Source of the DNA: Chytridium lagenaria
Taxonomy: Eukaryota > Chytridiomycota > Chytridiomycetes > Chytridiales > Chytridiaceae
NCBI GenBank assembly: GCA_025449115.1
Contig: JAHLKC010000023.1
Span: 1 to 64,000, forward strand
Length of the DNA: 64,000 bases
Direction: 5' to 3'
A program made the position numbers and the translations under genes. The notes beneath the pieces are model-generated. The model worked only from the letters and a program-made list of their open reading frames with translations. It had not been told where the DNA came from and made no database searches. The stretch's first letter is position 1, and each line of letters opens with the position of its first letter. Shown here one piece after another: positions 13,292 to 25,900 of the stretch.

Positions 13292-14806
13292 TCACTGAAT
13301 CGTTGAAGTGGGTGCTACATTCAATAATAGCGGAGACCCAGACTTTGGCACTTTTGCCCTATCTAGCCATTCAAAAAAATTACATCCATTAGGTGTTCGA
13401 CCCTTAGAGCAATGAAAGTAATATCTATTACAATCAAAAGACGTATTGATACTTGACGGCTTACCTCCCAAATGTTGAGTTCTCCATTAAGACTGGCCTC
13501 ATTTCTGAAGCGATTTTACAGTTGCACATCGGCGGGTCACGAAACTCATCGCGATACATACGAAATGTGAGATTATATCTCGCCTCGTCGCTGATGGGAT
13601 GCGCGACGACAGTTTTTTGGGGTGGGAGTTCATGCTTAAATTCTTCCTGTGATTGTATAATTTTTGTAAACACTCGAAGAAGACACAAAAAGATGTGATG
13701 TACCTGCATGGTAGGCAGCATAACGAGAAGAGACCGATGTGGAAGTGAAACATTATATGTTTGTTGAGACGGTCCGCTCGGCCTCGATATTCTTTTTATC
13801 CTGAACATTCTCTCTGCCCCAAGCGTCATCGACGCAATTGTCGGCAATGGTCCAAGATACGTCAACTAAAGCCAGTAAAGTTTATTTCTCTAAAAAAGAA
13901 TGCAGTACTTACCTTATCTGAATGTAACCCTTTAACTTCTTTCCCGTTCCTATATTCATTCGCCAACACTGCGTTGGGTATCCACCCAGTCACCCCTAAT
14001 TCGCAGACTTTTTTTTGCACCATATCGCAAACACGCGACAAGAGAGGTATTGTAGGACGTACATATCTTTCACCTGCCCAATCAATATTGGTCTTTTTCG
14101 TAGTTTTATCAAGGTAAAAGGAACGGCGGTTGGCGGACTTTTCTATACAAGTGTCAACATAAATCATGAAAGTAGGCAGACCTTTATGATTAATTGTATA
14201 CTTCGGTTCCTCCCATGTCTTTGCCTCAACCATCAACCATACCAATAACTCGTCGGCAACTTCAGCGGGGAGAAAATCCAGAAACAATTCACAAGGAATA
14301 TGATCCCGAATGTTGTAGATCGCCAATTGTATTTGAAGTGGTGATGCGGTCGCTTTGGCTGATGGATTCGAAGGCCATTTAAGAAGAGATAGAGCATTGG
14401 GTTGCACGAATTTCGGTGAGTGTGTATCAGTGGATGGTGAGGCCAACTCTTTTGTTTGGGTAGAGGACGTGAAGAGCGTTGAATTGTGGCGAAGTAACTT
14501 TGGTGGGTGATCTCCTTCATACGACTCCCCCATACGCTTTAAAGAATTGACATTGGTTCTGAGTTGCTTCCCAGACGTCATCATCGTGAATGCATCCACA
14601 GGCATATCCGTTGTTTCACAGTTGTCAGCATGGCTCTCAATAGCAGAGGCATCGATGCTCTCAGGATTATTCTGGCTCAGCATAACATGAACGGCAGCAT
14701 CAAGATCACCGGCAGAAGATAGAGCAACTTTCTGGATGGCATCAAATGGTTCAACGTCTCCGAACATCTCTAAGAGCATCGCAAGGACATGATCATCTTC
14801 TGTCAT
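13292..14806 (-). CDS. CUE-AlkB-GRF 2-oxoglutarate dioxygenase, copy A (intact)
   Basis: Five exons (14806-14182, 14142-13913, 13865-13704, 13646-13465, 13424-13292) give 443 residues. Residues about 5-50 form a CUE/UBA-like helical ubiquitin-binding domain (MLLEMFGDVEPF ... AVHVML). A disordered linker follows, then the AlkB catalytic core. The iron ligands are the H and D of LHSDK and the distal H of LPHRSLLVMLP. The 2-oxoglutarate/fold motif ARYNLTFRMY matches the ALKBH2/3 R-x-NLTFR pattern. The C-terminus is a GRF-type zinc finger: CNC, then YYFHC and GCNFFEWLD. By family it would remove alkyl groups from DNA or RNA bases, with the GRF finger binding single-stranded nucleic acid. The first intron is only 39 bp and in frame, so retention would still give an open frame. 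The tandem paralogue lies immediately upstream. Confidence 0.8.
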
Positions 14807-16423
14807 GATTCTTTACAAAGTTTGTCACGGTTTTAATCTGGAAAGAACAACTAAAATATACTAATCGCATTTTTTTATTTGCATTCTCTTCTATATTCCC
14901 GCCCGGGAGCAACGCCAACCCCATATTTGGCACTCTCTTTGGCACTCGTGCACTATCTAGCCACTCGAAATAACCACATCCAGCAGGTTCACGACCATAC
15001 GGGCAATGAAAGTAATATCTTGATTCGTTAAACAAAACAAACATATAATAGAAAAACTCATACCTGCCGAACGTGGTATCTTGCCTCAGCACTGGCTTCA
15101 ATTCTGGCCGTGACGTTGCATTTACATGACGGAGGATCGCGGAAATCGTCACGGTACATTCGGAAGGTCAGGTTATATCTTGCCTCGCCGCTGATGTGAT
15201 GGGTGATGACGGTTTTTTGGGGTGGTATTTCGTGTTTGTATTCTTCCTGTTTAGTTTGTTAGGCGTTCGGATTCATAAAGAAAATTCAATAAGATAGCAT
15301 ACCTGCATAGGGGGTAGCATGACGAGCAGCGATCTATGTGGAAGTAGAACATTATATGTTTGTGGTGACGGCCCATTCGGCCTCGGTACTCTTTTTATCC
15401 TGAATATTCTCCCCGCCCCAAGCGTCACCGACGCAATGGTTGGTAACGGCCCAAGATACGTTAGCTAAATGAATTAGTATCTCCAACATACAAAAACAAA
15501 AAACCAAACAAAAAACTATTAGAGTATATACCTTATCCGTATGGGCACCTGTCACCTCTTTTCCATGTCGATACTCATTCGCCACCATCGCGTTAGAACA
15601 CCATCCTTCAATCCCCAATCTCTGAACCTCCTTTTGCACCATGTCCCGTACGAATGATAAAAGTGGCGTAAAAGGACGCACAGTTTTATCTTCTTCACCT
15701 GCCCAGCTGTAACTATGCTTTCCATTCACATCTTCAACGTATAATTCTGAACGATGGTTTCCGTAAACCTCTAATGAAAGCATCAGTCTTGGCGAAGATA
15801 AAAACCCCTAACCTTTTTCGTTGATGATAAACCGCGGATTCTTCCATGTCTTTGCTTCATCCATCAACCATACCACCAACGCATCCGCAACCTCTGCGGG
15901 AATGAAATTCAAGAACAATTCACATGGAACATGATCCCGCACGTTGTCTGGTGTTAATTGAATGTGAGGTGGGGCAGCTGTAGCCTTTGCTGACGCATTT
16001 GATGGACCATTTTAAAATGGATAAGGCGTTGGGTTGAGCGGGTTTTAGTGTTGTCTGAGCGTCTAATGGGGAGTTGGATGGAGTGGAGGAGATTAAGGTG
16101 TCGTGATCATGGCGAAGTTTCTTTGATTCGGGTAAAATGTCGGTGTCGAACTCAGCAGGTCGTTTAGAGGTCTCTGAGATGGTCTTGGGTGGCTCCCCGG
16201 ACGCCCTCGCTGCGGGTGCGTTCACATTTCTCGATGCATTAGCGGTTGTAGTGCTGTCAACAACATTGTCAAAGCTCTCATCATCATTGACGCTCAATAG
16301 CGTTTGAACGGCAGCATCAAGATCACCCATGGATGACAGAGCGACTCTCTGGATGACACGAAAGGGTTTGACGTCTCCAAACATCTCGACGAGCATTGCA
16401 AGAAGGTGGTCAGCGTCCGTCAT
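14793..16423 (-). CDS. CUE-AlkB-GRF 2-oxoglutarate dioxygenase, copy B (two 1-bp frameshifts)
   Basis: This paralogue of copy A has the same domain order and intron positions: exons 16423-15813, 15770-15532, 15464-15303, 15246-15064 and 15018 to the end. The CUE-like domain begins MLVEMFGDVKPF. The catalytic pair is HTD in GAHTDK, the distal H is in LLPHRSLLVMLP, and ARYNLTFRMY is conserved. The GRF finger is CKC ... YYFHC ... GCGYFEWLD. Compared with copy A, exon 1 has one extra base near 16009 (after ...LSILKW) and exon 4 has one extra base near 15115 (183 versus 182 bp), each breaking the frame. The frame then runs to a stop at 14793, overlapping the start of copy A by 14 bp. Another reading would stop at 14875-14877, leaving a 68-bp gap. 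Unless the breaks are base-calling errors, this copy is a recent pseudogene. Confidence 0.7.
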
Positions 16424-16865
16424 TCTGGGACAAGTTTGTCAAAGAAAGACATAAAGATGATGATGAGGCCGTCATGGGCATCGCATAATATTCATAGAAG
16501 ACGATATGGGCCGTAACAACAGCATCAAACAAAAGCAAAACAAAGAGACAAAAGCAGAAAAAGGGAAGAAAGGTCAAAAAAGGACGACGTATCCTGTTGC
16601 TAAGAAAAGTAAACATGAAGAAAACATAAGCAATATGAAGCAGCAGAGGTATAAAATAAGCAAAAATGCAAGAGATACATGGGTTAATAAAAGAAGAGCC
16701 TACAGTAACATGAACAAGGAGGAACCAAAAAAACATTTCTTGCACATAAAACCCAACCATGGTATCCCAAAAGCATAGGTAGCAAAAACAGTCTATCAAT
16801 AAATAATATCGCTGCAAAAGTAAAAACGAGAGAACAAAAGACCAACACCCTTTAAAAAAATCCAA
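16424..16865. other. Intergenic region between AlkB copy B and the polyproline gene
   Basis: This AT-rich stretch holds the promoter and leader of AlkB copy B and the 3' end of the polyproline gene. A hydrophobic open frame on the minus strand covers all of it, but has no support as a gene. Confidence 0.45.
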
Positions 16866-19800
16866 CTACATTGTCAACCGTCTCAACTTTGTCTCCTCCT
16901 TATTAAGCGAATACGACTTCTTGAGTAACGGTATAAGCACGTCCAATGGCACACCCCCCATCGTAATACTTCCTGTCGGATTCGGTATCGCCTCCCCAGG
17001 AGCCGCAGCAGCTGGAGCAGGGGCAGCAGCAGCCGCCGTTTCCTTCTCCTTCTCCCCACCTCCAGCCTCCACCAAATTCAAGTTTTTCAAAAACTCTGGC
17101 GTCAACTTCAATCCGTCGTCACGAATAATAATTCCTTGGTTCTTCTGCAACTGTTTCGCAACATCCTTGATACGTGATGGGATGCTCTGCACGATTTTCC
17201 GGAGTTGCCGGACCGTAAACCCTGCAAATGTTTGATGGAGAGCTTCTCCCATCCTCCGCATCTCATCCATGGTCTGCTGGAGTTGTTGGTAGACTCCACA
17301 CACTGTTGCATCAATCGACAACAGTTTCTGGAAAATCAACTCAAACTGCGGGAAATCACTCTGCAGGTAATTCTGCTTACGGATATTCCAATCCTCCCAT
17401 TTTTTACGATTCTCCAATGAATTATCTTGCGGTGGTTCAGGCTCGTTAAATGGCGGTGGAGCACGTGGGAACTTCTTGGTCTTAACGAGCGCGATTTCAT
17501 CAAGCGTGTGTTGCTTCAGAATCTGATCAAACCGGTACATGTGGACCCGTGCGACAATACCACTTGCATCCTGGTACCGGTCTTTTAAAAGCTGTTCAGT
17601 CACGTCATCCAACTCCTGCGCTGACATCCATTCACGACCAGGCCATACAGTCACTTTGGGTGCTCCTGGGATAACTTCCGGCACAAGTCGACATCCTTCC
17701 AGCCACCCCCTTCTTACAAGCGTGTAAATAAAACTGCGACAAGTGTTGGTCGAGTTCTTGCATTTATCAAGCAACTCTTCAATGTTTCCGTTGGGAGCTT
17801 CCATGTACCCGAGCAGCTCGATAAACAGTTCTTGTTTCTCGGCTTCATCCTTCATCTTGAGTTCTTCTTCGGTGACGGTGGCAACTACCTCAATTTTCTT
17901 TTCGGGCTTGTCGACACGGCGTTTAAGCTTTTTACGCAGGTTCGGGTCCTTAAGGGCGTTCATAAGCTCGCTTTGCATGTCGGCGGCAGGTACTGCGGCC
18001 TTGGGTGCGGAGCCGCCTGGAGGAGGAGGTGGGGGAGGTGCGCCGCCTGGAGGGGGCGGGGGAGGCGGACCACCTGGAGGAGGAGGGGGAGGAGGAGGAC
18101 CACCACCAGGAGGTGGGGGTGGTGGTGGCGGTCCACCAAACATCGGGGGAGGAGGGGGAGGTGGAGGAGGTCCACCTCCAAGCATTGGAGGAGGCGGGGG
18201 AGGAGGTGGGGGTCCCCCAAACATTGGAGGAGGGGGAGGGGGAGGCGGTGGAGGCCCACCAAACATGGGCGGTGGTGGAGGTGGTGGTGGGGGTGGACCG
18301 CCAGCGGTCACATTGTCCAAGACACCTCCCCGAATCCCAGTGGAGGCGGCGGAGGCGGAGGAGGAGGTCCACCTGGCGCAACATCCAAAATCCCTCCAGC
18401 AAATCCAGCCGGAGGAGGTGGTGGTGGAGGCGGTGGTCCAGCTACCGGCGAATCCAACACACCCCCCGCGAAGCCAGCTGGAGGAGGAGGAGGAGGGGGT
18501 GGAGGCGACCCAACGGCTGTTGGAGACGGTTCTATGGGACTTGCGGCTTCGATGACGATAGGAGGTGGTGGTGGGGGTGGCGGGATCGCGGCAGCGGCGG
18601 GAACGAGGTCCTGCATCCATTCGGGGACAGGTGAACTGGCGCGCGGGGCCTGTACTTGTGTATACCATGGAACCTCTGCTGTAGGAGTAGGGTCAGATTT
18701 AGACTCTTCCGTTATAGTCAGTGACGGTGGATCCTGAGACGAAGCTATTATATAGACAATTAAAAAAATGTAAATAAATGTGAGCTCCTATTCTCATCAA
18801 TTCAAGCAGCAAAAAACAATACAACAAGCTCGACAATTGAAGAAAGGTAACTGATAATTGTAAACGTCGCATGAGATCGAGAAAGACTTTGAAAAAGATT
18901 TTACCAGAAGCCAATGACGTCTCCGAAGCCGTTGCCGACTTTGACGCAGCCGCCTTCTTCACAGCCACAACAATTTGAGCCAACGCTTCCGCTAAAACCA
19001 GAAAAGAAAACCGAGAAAAAAGCGCAAAAAAAAGTAATCGCGTTAAGACAACAGACCGAGATTGACGTAAACATAAAACGTGTGAAATGAATCGCTAACT
19101 TACGATCATCGGAGAGTGGGCCATTGACTAGAAGACCAGAGGGGTCTTGAGGCGATAGAAGCACGGGGGTTGGAGGAACGTCGGAGGCTTTAGGTCCACC
19201 TATTTAAAGTAAGGTCTCAGCGTTAGCCATAATAGACAAAAAAAAAATTTGCTACAACGCACCGAACCCAAGCATAATATTCATAACGGAAGCTTTCGTC
19301 AACCGTTTAGACTTTCGCTCCTCTCGTTTTCGTCTATCTTCGTCATCTTCAGTCGTCTTCATATCATCTTAAAACAATTTGTAAGTGTGCAAGGGTTCTG
19401 ATGACACGTACCAAGCAAATCTGTATCCTCTAACTCCACTACCGTAACGGTAGTTGTTGACGTCAAATTCCGTTTTGCGGGCTCATTCAACCTTTCCGTA
19501 GAGACTGTTGTTGAGGAAGCAGTAGATGTTGAAATGTCCGGACCACTTTTACCAAGGTCTAAAGAAAATGATAAGTACAGCCTATCATATCTAAACGCGC
19601 AAACTTTCAAACATTATATTCAAAAACCTCACCAGCAACCCAAGAATCCAAATCATTCATCACCCCATCTAAATCCATCTTCCTCTGCAACGACATCCTC
19701 GCCATCTTCTCCCTATCCATCACGCCCTTCACCGCACCATCCGGACTCATGGAGCGCCGTTCCACAGTCGTCCGCGTCTTAGCATCAGGAACACTCGGGA

Positions 19801-20891
19801 CAGCAGGTGCAGGCGCAAATGACGCCATCTCACCGGCTCGTACAATAGTTCGACGACGGCGACGCGGTTGTCCGCCTGCGTCTGTCCCGTCAAGGCTTTG
19901 AATGGATCCGTCGAGGGCGGTTGAGGAAGGGAGGGGTTTTTGGGAGGAGAGGGAGGAGGTGGACTTTGTGGGACCTGAAGTGTGGGAGAATGCGGTTTGA
20001 AAGGCGGGTGGAATATTGCAGACTTCGTCGGCTGTGATGGCAAAGAGAATCTAAAGTAACGCATATTAGATTATCATTCCCATACTAGTCTAACAGGTAA
20101 GGTCGCAAAGGTACCTTGTTCTCACGACACACGCTAAAAATCTTTTCTTCGTCTCTCGCCACTGTTCCGTCAGCAGTCCTAGCAGCAACAAGCGGATTTC
20201 TTCCTCCCGCGTTCGCGCCACTTCCAGCCATCAAATCTGTCGCCGCCTGCAGTGCCCAAGACACCGTTGCATCGGAAGGACACTTCACTATAAACGTTCC
20301 TCGTGACGTCACCACCACCACCTCTTTCATGATATCCGTTGTATAAGGATTCGCCCATTGTTGAGACTGGTATTGCTGTGGTTGCGTTGGGGGGACCGGA
20401 AGAGGGATATTTGAACGACCTGTTGCACCACGAGACCCTGAACGGCCCTGTGCTAGTGATGGGGATGATGGGGATTTCGATTGAAGCAAGGACGGCGATG
20501 ACGAGTTTGGGGATTTCGAACGTTGCAATTGCGCAAGGGACGGCGAAACGGATCCTGGTGCTGAATTGGGGGGAAGAGGGGATTTAACTCTAGATCCTGG
20601 CGATCCTAAGCTCGCTGCACTGCTTGATTTCGAAGCGAGCCTTGCGTCTCTTGACTTTGATCTCGACATGGCGGAGGTGGAGGACGATGGGGGTGTTGCG
20701 TTGGGATCTCGAGACTTTGAGCGGGAGATGGCAGCGGAGGATTTGGAGCGGCCTGCTAGACTGGATTGGGGGGATGGAGGTGGGGAGAGGGATTGGGAGG
20801 AACCGGATGGTGGGGATGTGGGAGAGGGTCGACCTCTTGCGAGGTTGTCCGCTGATCCTGTTCCAGCAGACGATTTCGACCTTGCGAACAT
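16866..20891 (-). CDS. Large polyproline protein with Ser-rich head and WH2-like motif, probably actin-related
   Basis: Multi-exon gene on the minus strand, starting at the ATG at 20891-20889 and ending at 16866. Exon 1 (to 20115) encodes a Ser/Pro-rich head with RSKSR repeats, then a compact segment (VVVVTSRGTFIVKCPSDAT...) that continues in exon 2 (20050-19633) and may be a ubiquitin-like fold. Further short exons (about 19560-18700) carry a basic coiled stretch (RKREERKSKR). The last exon has long proline runs separated by AGFAGG(V/I)LD and MFGG spacers, then LMNALKDPNLRKKLKRR, which resembles an actin-binding WH2 motif, and about 330 helical residues I do not recognise. Polyproline next to WH2 suggests profilin/actin recruitment, as in verprolin or WASP; no formin FH2 domain is visible. 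A 1-bp G-run shortage near 18328-18331 breaks the frame inside the proline region. Confidence 0.65.
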
Positions 20892-22989
20892 GCTGGCGAC
20901 CAAGAAGGTGGGTCAAGTTGAGCAATTCAGACTCCTTGTTCGAGATGGCCGGGTAGCGGAGGCTATGTGCCTTTAGTGCAAGTGCAGGATTTAGCACGCG
21001 AGTGTTGACGGATAACGTCCGATTGTCCAAAAACCGGTATCCTCTTCTCTGTTTTCCGTCAAGCTAATAAACAAAGGATGTTTGATATTTTTGGTTTATC
21101 GAAAACGATTCTCCCAGTATAATAAATATAGACGCTTCAAAGTTGACTTTTCGAAGGTTCCGCGGTGAGGTGAGTATTTTATCCAACAGACGCCTTCTTT
21201 CCAGTTTTCTAGCAATACAAAACGGCAAACGAAAGGGGATAACTTGGAGACCAGAAGTTCGTGTGAGGAGGATAGCTTATTGAACTGGAATCGACGAGAT
21301 GACGATAGCACGGGTGGAGGGGAAGATTAATTAAAAGAATGACGGGAGGAAAGGAAGGCAGAGAGACGGCCGACTCAAAGGCGACGACCGATAATTAATT
21401 TTCTTGTGTCCAAAAAGAAACAGAAGCCAAAAAAGAAAGCTCTGGAAGACCTTTCTGGACATTTGATTGGTTAGCTTGATGCATTAACAGCAAACGTCAC
21501 CACCAGAGACATCGACCTGGTGCAGCGTCATCCGTTCGCAGACTTTCCAGGTCGATTCATTTCCCTTCTGCGAGGGTACATGGCAACGTATCTTTCTTCC
21601 TGAATCAAATTACTATAGTGTACATGAGGCATCCTAATGACTGCCGATGATCGGTTACTTCAACTGATCATCGGCAGTCATTAGGATGCCTCATGAAGAA
21701 AAAACCTCCTTCGCGCATGCATTTACGTTAAACAAATCTTTGAGACTTGCACCCGTGACTGCTTTGAGCAAGAACTTTACTCTCAAGATATATGGCTTTG
21801 CCTAAAATTGTTCTCGCCTAAAAGTATCATGGCATGATCGTCCGACCCTACTAGACCTACCTTTGATTCCTAATTTTCTTGCGGGCACACTTACACACAC
21901 CATTGTTGAATCTCTAATTATAATAATGGATATAACATTTTGACGAAACGCGCGTTCATGGTTAAAGTTATGCCAGTCCAGCTACATTAATAAACCCGGA
22001 AAGCACACACATTAAGTACGAATAAAACGCGATTCCGTGAACTATTTCTAGAACTGGTATGGCATCCTTGCACTCTGCCGGACGTATTTTGAGTTGCTAC
22101 CTGAGCTTGGGCACGGAGGAGTTTGGTGCTGTTCGCACCGTCGGTACAATGTCAACCTAATACATATATAGTCGGCGAAATTGAAAAAAATATCGACGTT
22201 GAAGAAAGTATAGAAGAATACAGACATGCGTGCGTGCGTGCGAAGTAAAGGGGATAGCATATTATCCAGTTGGATGAACAACACGTCTGTATCTTTCTAA
22301 CGCCATATATACCATATTGGACTTATCCACCATCTAAAACGTTTATAGCACTTACCGTTACGAACTGACCATATTCTAAAAGACATACCAGCATCCATAT
22401 AGATGTGACTACAATAGCGAGATGGTGAGATGTAGAGAAAAAAGTTTTAGCAAGATACCCTCGCAAGGGCAATGACGCAGAGATGGGGTGTCTAATCCCA
22501 TCTCGTGAGGTCGGGGATGCTATTCCCCATTAAGATCTGTCCGTCTCTGTCCGAGGGATTGCCAATGGTCTCTCCTTTGGTTCCACTTAAGGACGATCTA
22601 GAGAAATGTGGACAGTGTTTTTATATATACAATTTTGAAGAAGATAATCAAGTTGTGGGTTTTCTATTATTTACATTTATTTAGGGTCCACGTGTTTGTC
22701 ACATTTGGCAATAATAAAGAAGGGTGTGGCGCAGGAAGACTATTAGGTAACACTCCATGGGATGACAAACCCTTCCTTTAGGTGTGACTTGTAATAATGA
22801 ATGCATCAATAATTTCATTTTTTTTATTTTATTTCTGAAAGAAATTATTTCATGTAGTATTTATTACAAGAAAGAAAAATAACTAAATAAAGGTAAGAGC
22901 CATAACGCGCCAAAAGCTGACGAGAAACACCACGTTAAATAGAAAAACAGATGCGTCGAAACAGAAAGCGCTCGGCAACAGCTTCACAA
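20892..22989. other. Intergenic region, no gene recognised
   Basis: About 2.1 kb upstream of the polyproline gene. Apart from the hairpin at 21623-21695, I see only AT-rich sequence and short open frames. The first few hundred bases should include the promoter of the polyproline gene. Confidence 0.4.
21623..21695. repeat. Perfect 30-bp inverted repeat (hairpin) with 13-nt spacer
   Basis: The arm 21623-21652 (starting CATGAGGCATCC) is repeated exactly as its reverse complement at 21666-21695 (ending GGATGCCTCATG). The spacer 21653-21665 pairs further: one G-T wobble then GTT/AAC, leaving a 5-nt loop. A transcript would fold into a stem of about 34 bp. The arms are of mixed sequence, not AT-rich, so chance is unlikely. 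No open frame or other element explains it. Possibilities are a small RNA precursor, a minimal fold-back element or an assembly fold-back artefact. Confidence 0.9.
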
Positions 22990-25900
22990 AGAAGCTCATG
23001 TTGTTGATAAACATGTTGGAGGCGTTGTGACAAGGAAACTGCAGCACACGCGGAGCAAGCATCTTGATGTTTCAAGCATGTACGTTGGCACCAGGGGAAA
23101 AGGAGCGCACCTGGGAGGTTTGAAGGGGTGAGGTGCCAGAAAGATCAACGCAAACATGACGCCCATAAGACCAAGTTGGGAACAAAACATCAGCAGGGCG
23201 GAGAGCGACGCCAGTGGAGGAGGGGAAGGAGAGGTGCTCAGGGTCAGAGTGAACGGGATGCCAGCGGCACGCGCAATTGCAACCAAACAAATCGGGTACC
23301 ATGTGATGGCGCATATTAAGCCCAAGGGAGCCGTGACAATGGAGGGCATGGTCGCCGAAGGGGTCCAGGGGAGCCTGGCAGGAGCGGAGGGGACAGAGTG
23401 AAGGGAGGGGGAAGATACAGCCAGAGGGAGAAGGGGGATAAGAAGGCGATAGCGAGCAACCACACGAGATTCAGCTGGAGTCATCGTCTGACCAAGGCCT
23501 GCAATAGGGAGAGCAAGCCAAATATCAGAGGCGTGGGGAGTAGAAAGAGAACGGAGGAGGGCGGCGTGACGAGGGAGACTAACAATGTCAGTGTGAGCCT
23601 GAATGGTACGGAGTTTGGAATCATAGAACAGGGTTGCCGAAAAGTGTTGAGGTCTGGGGGAGGCAACCATGCCTGAAACTAACTCCGAACCAGACAGCCC
23701 AATGAAGGACAAAGGGAAGCCTGTCCAAGGGCAGGGACGACAGCACAATGGGGGGAAGGATGAGAATATAGCAGTAAGGATTGAAGAGGGAGGGTCTGAT
23801 GGACAGACGCGAGGTATGCAAAGACAGAGAGATCCGCTGCAGAACAAACCCCAAGGCCCCCCTATGCCAGAGGAAGAGTGGCGAGTTCAAATTGCAGGTC
23901 ACCGAAACCCTCTGCAGAATGAACCACAATATTCTCCAGAGCAGCCTGTAAACCAGCGTCAAAGACAGAAACAACGGAATGCAGAATATTGGGAGGGGGT
24001 GGTGCGGAGGGCGTATAAGAGCTTCTGAGCTCCAAGACAAGACAAAGGAGCAAGAGCTGAAGTTGGGGGTCAGCAAATTCAACCAGACGCGAAAGAACGG
24101 CCACAGTTTTCACGACTCTACAAAGGAGAAGAGCCTGGCAAAATGACACCATCAGACTTGACTGTAAACTGCTGCAACGCCAAAGGGAGGGTGGAGGAGA
24201 GGAGACCAGGCCAGAAGAACTCTAACTTAAACTCATTGGGGTGTAGACGAAGGGGGGGGGCTGAACCGACGGAAGTAATCTAACACGTGGACCAGAACAG
24301 CAGCAGAAGCAACAACAGTCCCATCTAAAAACCAGCCAGAAAAGAATATAGCAGAAGGGGTAGCAAAAGGCATGGCGGTTGCCAGGTGGGCGAGAAGACC
24401 AGAAGTAGGAGATGGAGAACAAGGGCAAACAACAAAGCCCCAGAACAAAAAGTCAGAGCCCACGTAAAATTGAGCGGCAGAGCCATAGCAATACTTGACC
24501 CAAGCAGCAATGGAAGGACAGAACTGCCAAACCGCAGTAAGAAAGCACTGCGGTTAACTTTATTAAAGGCATAACGAAAGTCAACGAGGAATGCCGCAGT
24601 GCCAGGGGAACGTTGGACTCCAGAAGCCGCTGTAAGGAATGAAGCACCGCCTCACCCCCACCAGGAACACCCACCCCAAGTTGGTGGTGAGCTTGAGGAG
24701 CGTCGACCGTGGACAAGGCCAGCTTGGAGACAAAACTGTGAGATTATGCGATAACCTCACCAAGAGGAATGAATGCGTCGCTTATATAGACGTCGTGCTT
24801 TTATCCCTATTTCCTTGTTCCCGTTCCATTCTTTTCCCTCTTGGGGTTTTCATAATTTTTCCCCATAGATACGAGAGAGTTTTTATAGAAGGAAGGGCGG
24901 TCAACGTGGTATGCCAACTTATGACATGCTACCACGTTGGTCGAGATGCCTGTTGCTGTTATCTGATTCCCCTTTATGTTTTGTTTTATTATTTGTAGAA
25001 AGTTTGAATAGATTTACGTACACCTCTTTAGTCCTGGATTAAGCTGTCTGCATATTCAGGCCAGCCCCTGGTGGGCTGTGCTTTCATCTTTCCCTTTTTA
25101 TTCACTATCGTGTGTTGAGTTGTACTAGCGGGTGCTCTGGTTAGCACCCGCCAAGGGAGACTGCGATCCGAACCAAGACATTGTCTAAGAAGGTAAGAGC
25201 CATGGGAATACGCCTCAAGGGCATGATTCCTTCGAAGGTTTGGTCAGTATAACTACCTCTGTTCTATTCTCGATGGCTATGACAGGCTACATAGCTGCCT
25301 GTAAGTGGGAGAGCGGCACGAGCAGGGCCATTGGTAGATGAGATTGCGATAGAACATGTTAGAAAGGCTTATTGCGGCGAATATGAGGCCTGGCACACTC
25401 CTCGAAGCGGGATGGAATCCCTTCTCATAGACCCCTTTCCCTTAGTCAATTTAGATCTAGTCTCTTGGCATTTTCCTTCCTTTTCCCCATTATTATTAAC
25501 TATTAGAACGAAAACCACAGCAAACTAAATCCCTGCTGTCACTAAAGGCAGAATAGGGCTTGATTCTTGATCTAGGAGTATTCCTAGACTCTAGTCTTGT
25601 CACCTATTATATGGTTCTATACCTCTGTATGCCGGGGCTTAGCAAAGGGGGCCATAGAGAGAACTTCACAAAACGCCATAAAATCAAACCCACCGCCATG
25701 GTGCGAACGTCTTGAGCTTGAGAAGGGCGGTCAGAGGAGCACTCACAACATACGGGGCAAGAACTGCAGGTGCCTGGCGGGCAAGGGGTAAGTTGCTGAC
25801 ATCCACAAGGCTGGCGAGAAACAGCCCGCACGTAGCAACAGCCGCAGAGCTCATCGCATCCAGAAGCTACTGGGCCTGAAGGCCATCACGACCGCAAGCT

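Noticed and set aside
16410..16865. 151-codon hydrophobic minus-strand open frame that looks like a multi-pass membrane protein
   Set aside because: It spans the AT-rich spacer between two genes, overlaps the start of AlkB copy B, and its Phe/Leu-rich composition is what T-rich sequence gives by chance.
16866..18668. Formin identity for the polyproline protein
   Set aside because: The region after the prolines lacks the FH2 landmarks and is too short and of the wrong pattern; a WH2-like motif fits better.
17743..18737. Long Gly-rich and Arg/Glu-rich open frames on the plus strand
   Set aside because: They are antisense to the proline-repeat exon; CCN repeats read backwards give Gly, Arg and Glu repeats.
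23128..24998. Plus-strand open frames of 60-119 codons in the repeat island
   Set aside because: They are shadows of the GC-rich, decayed minus-strand RT element.
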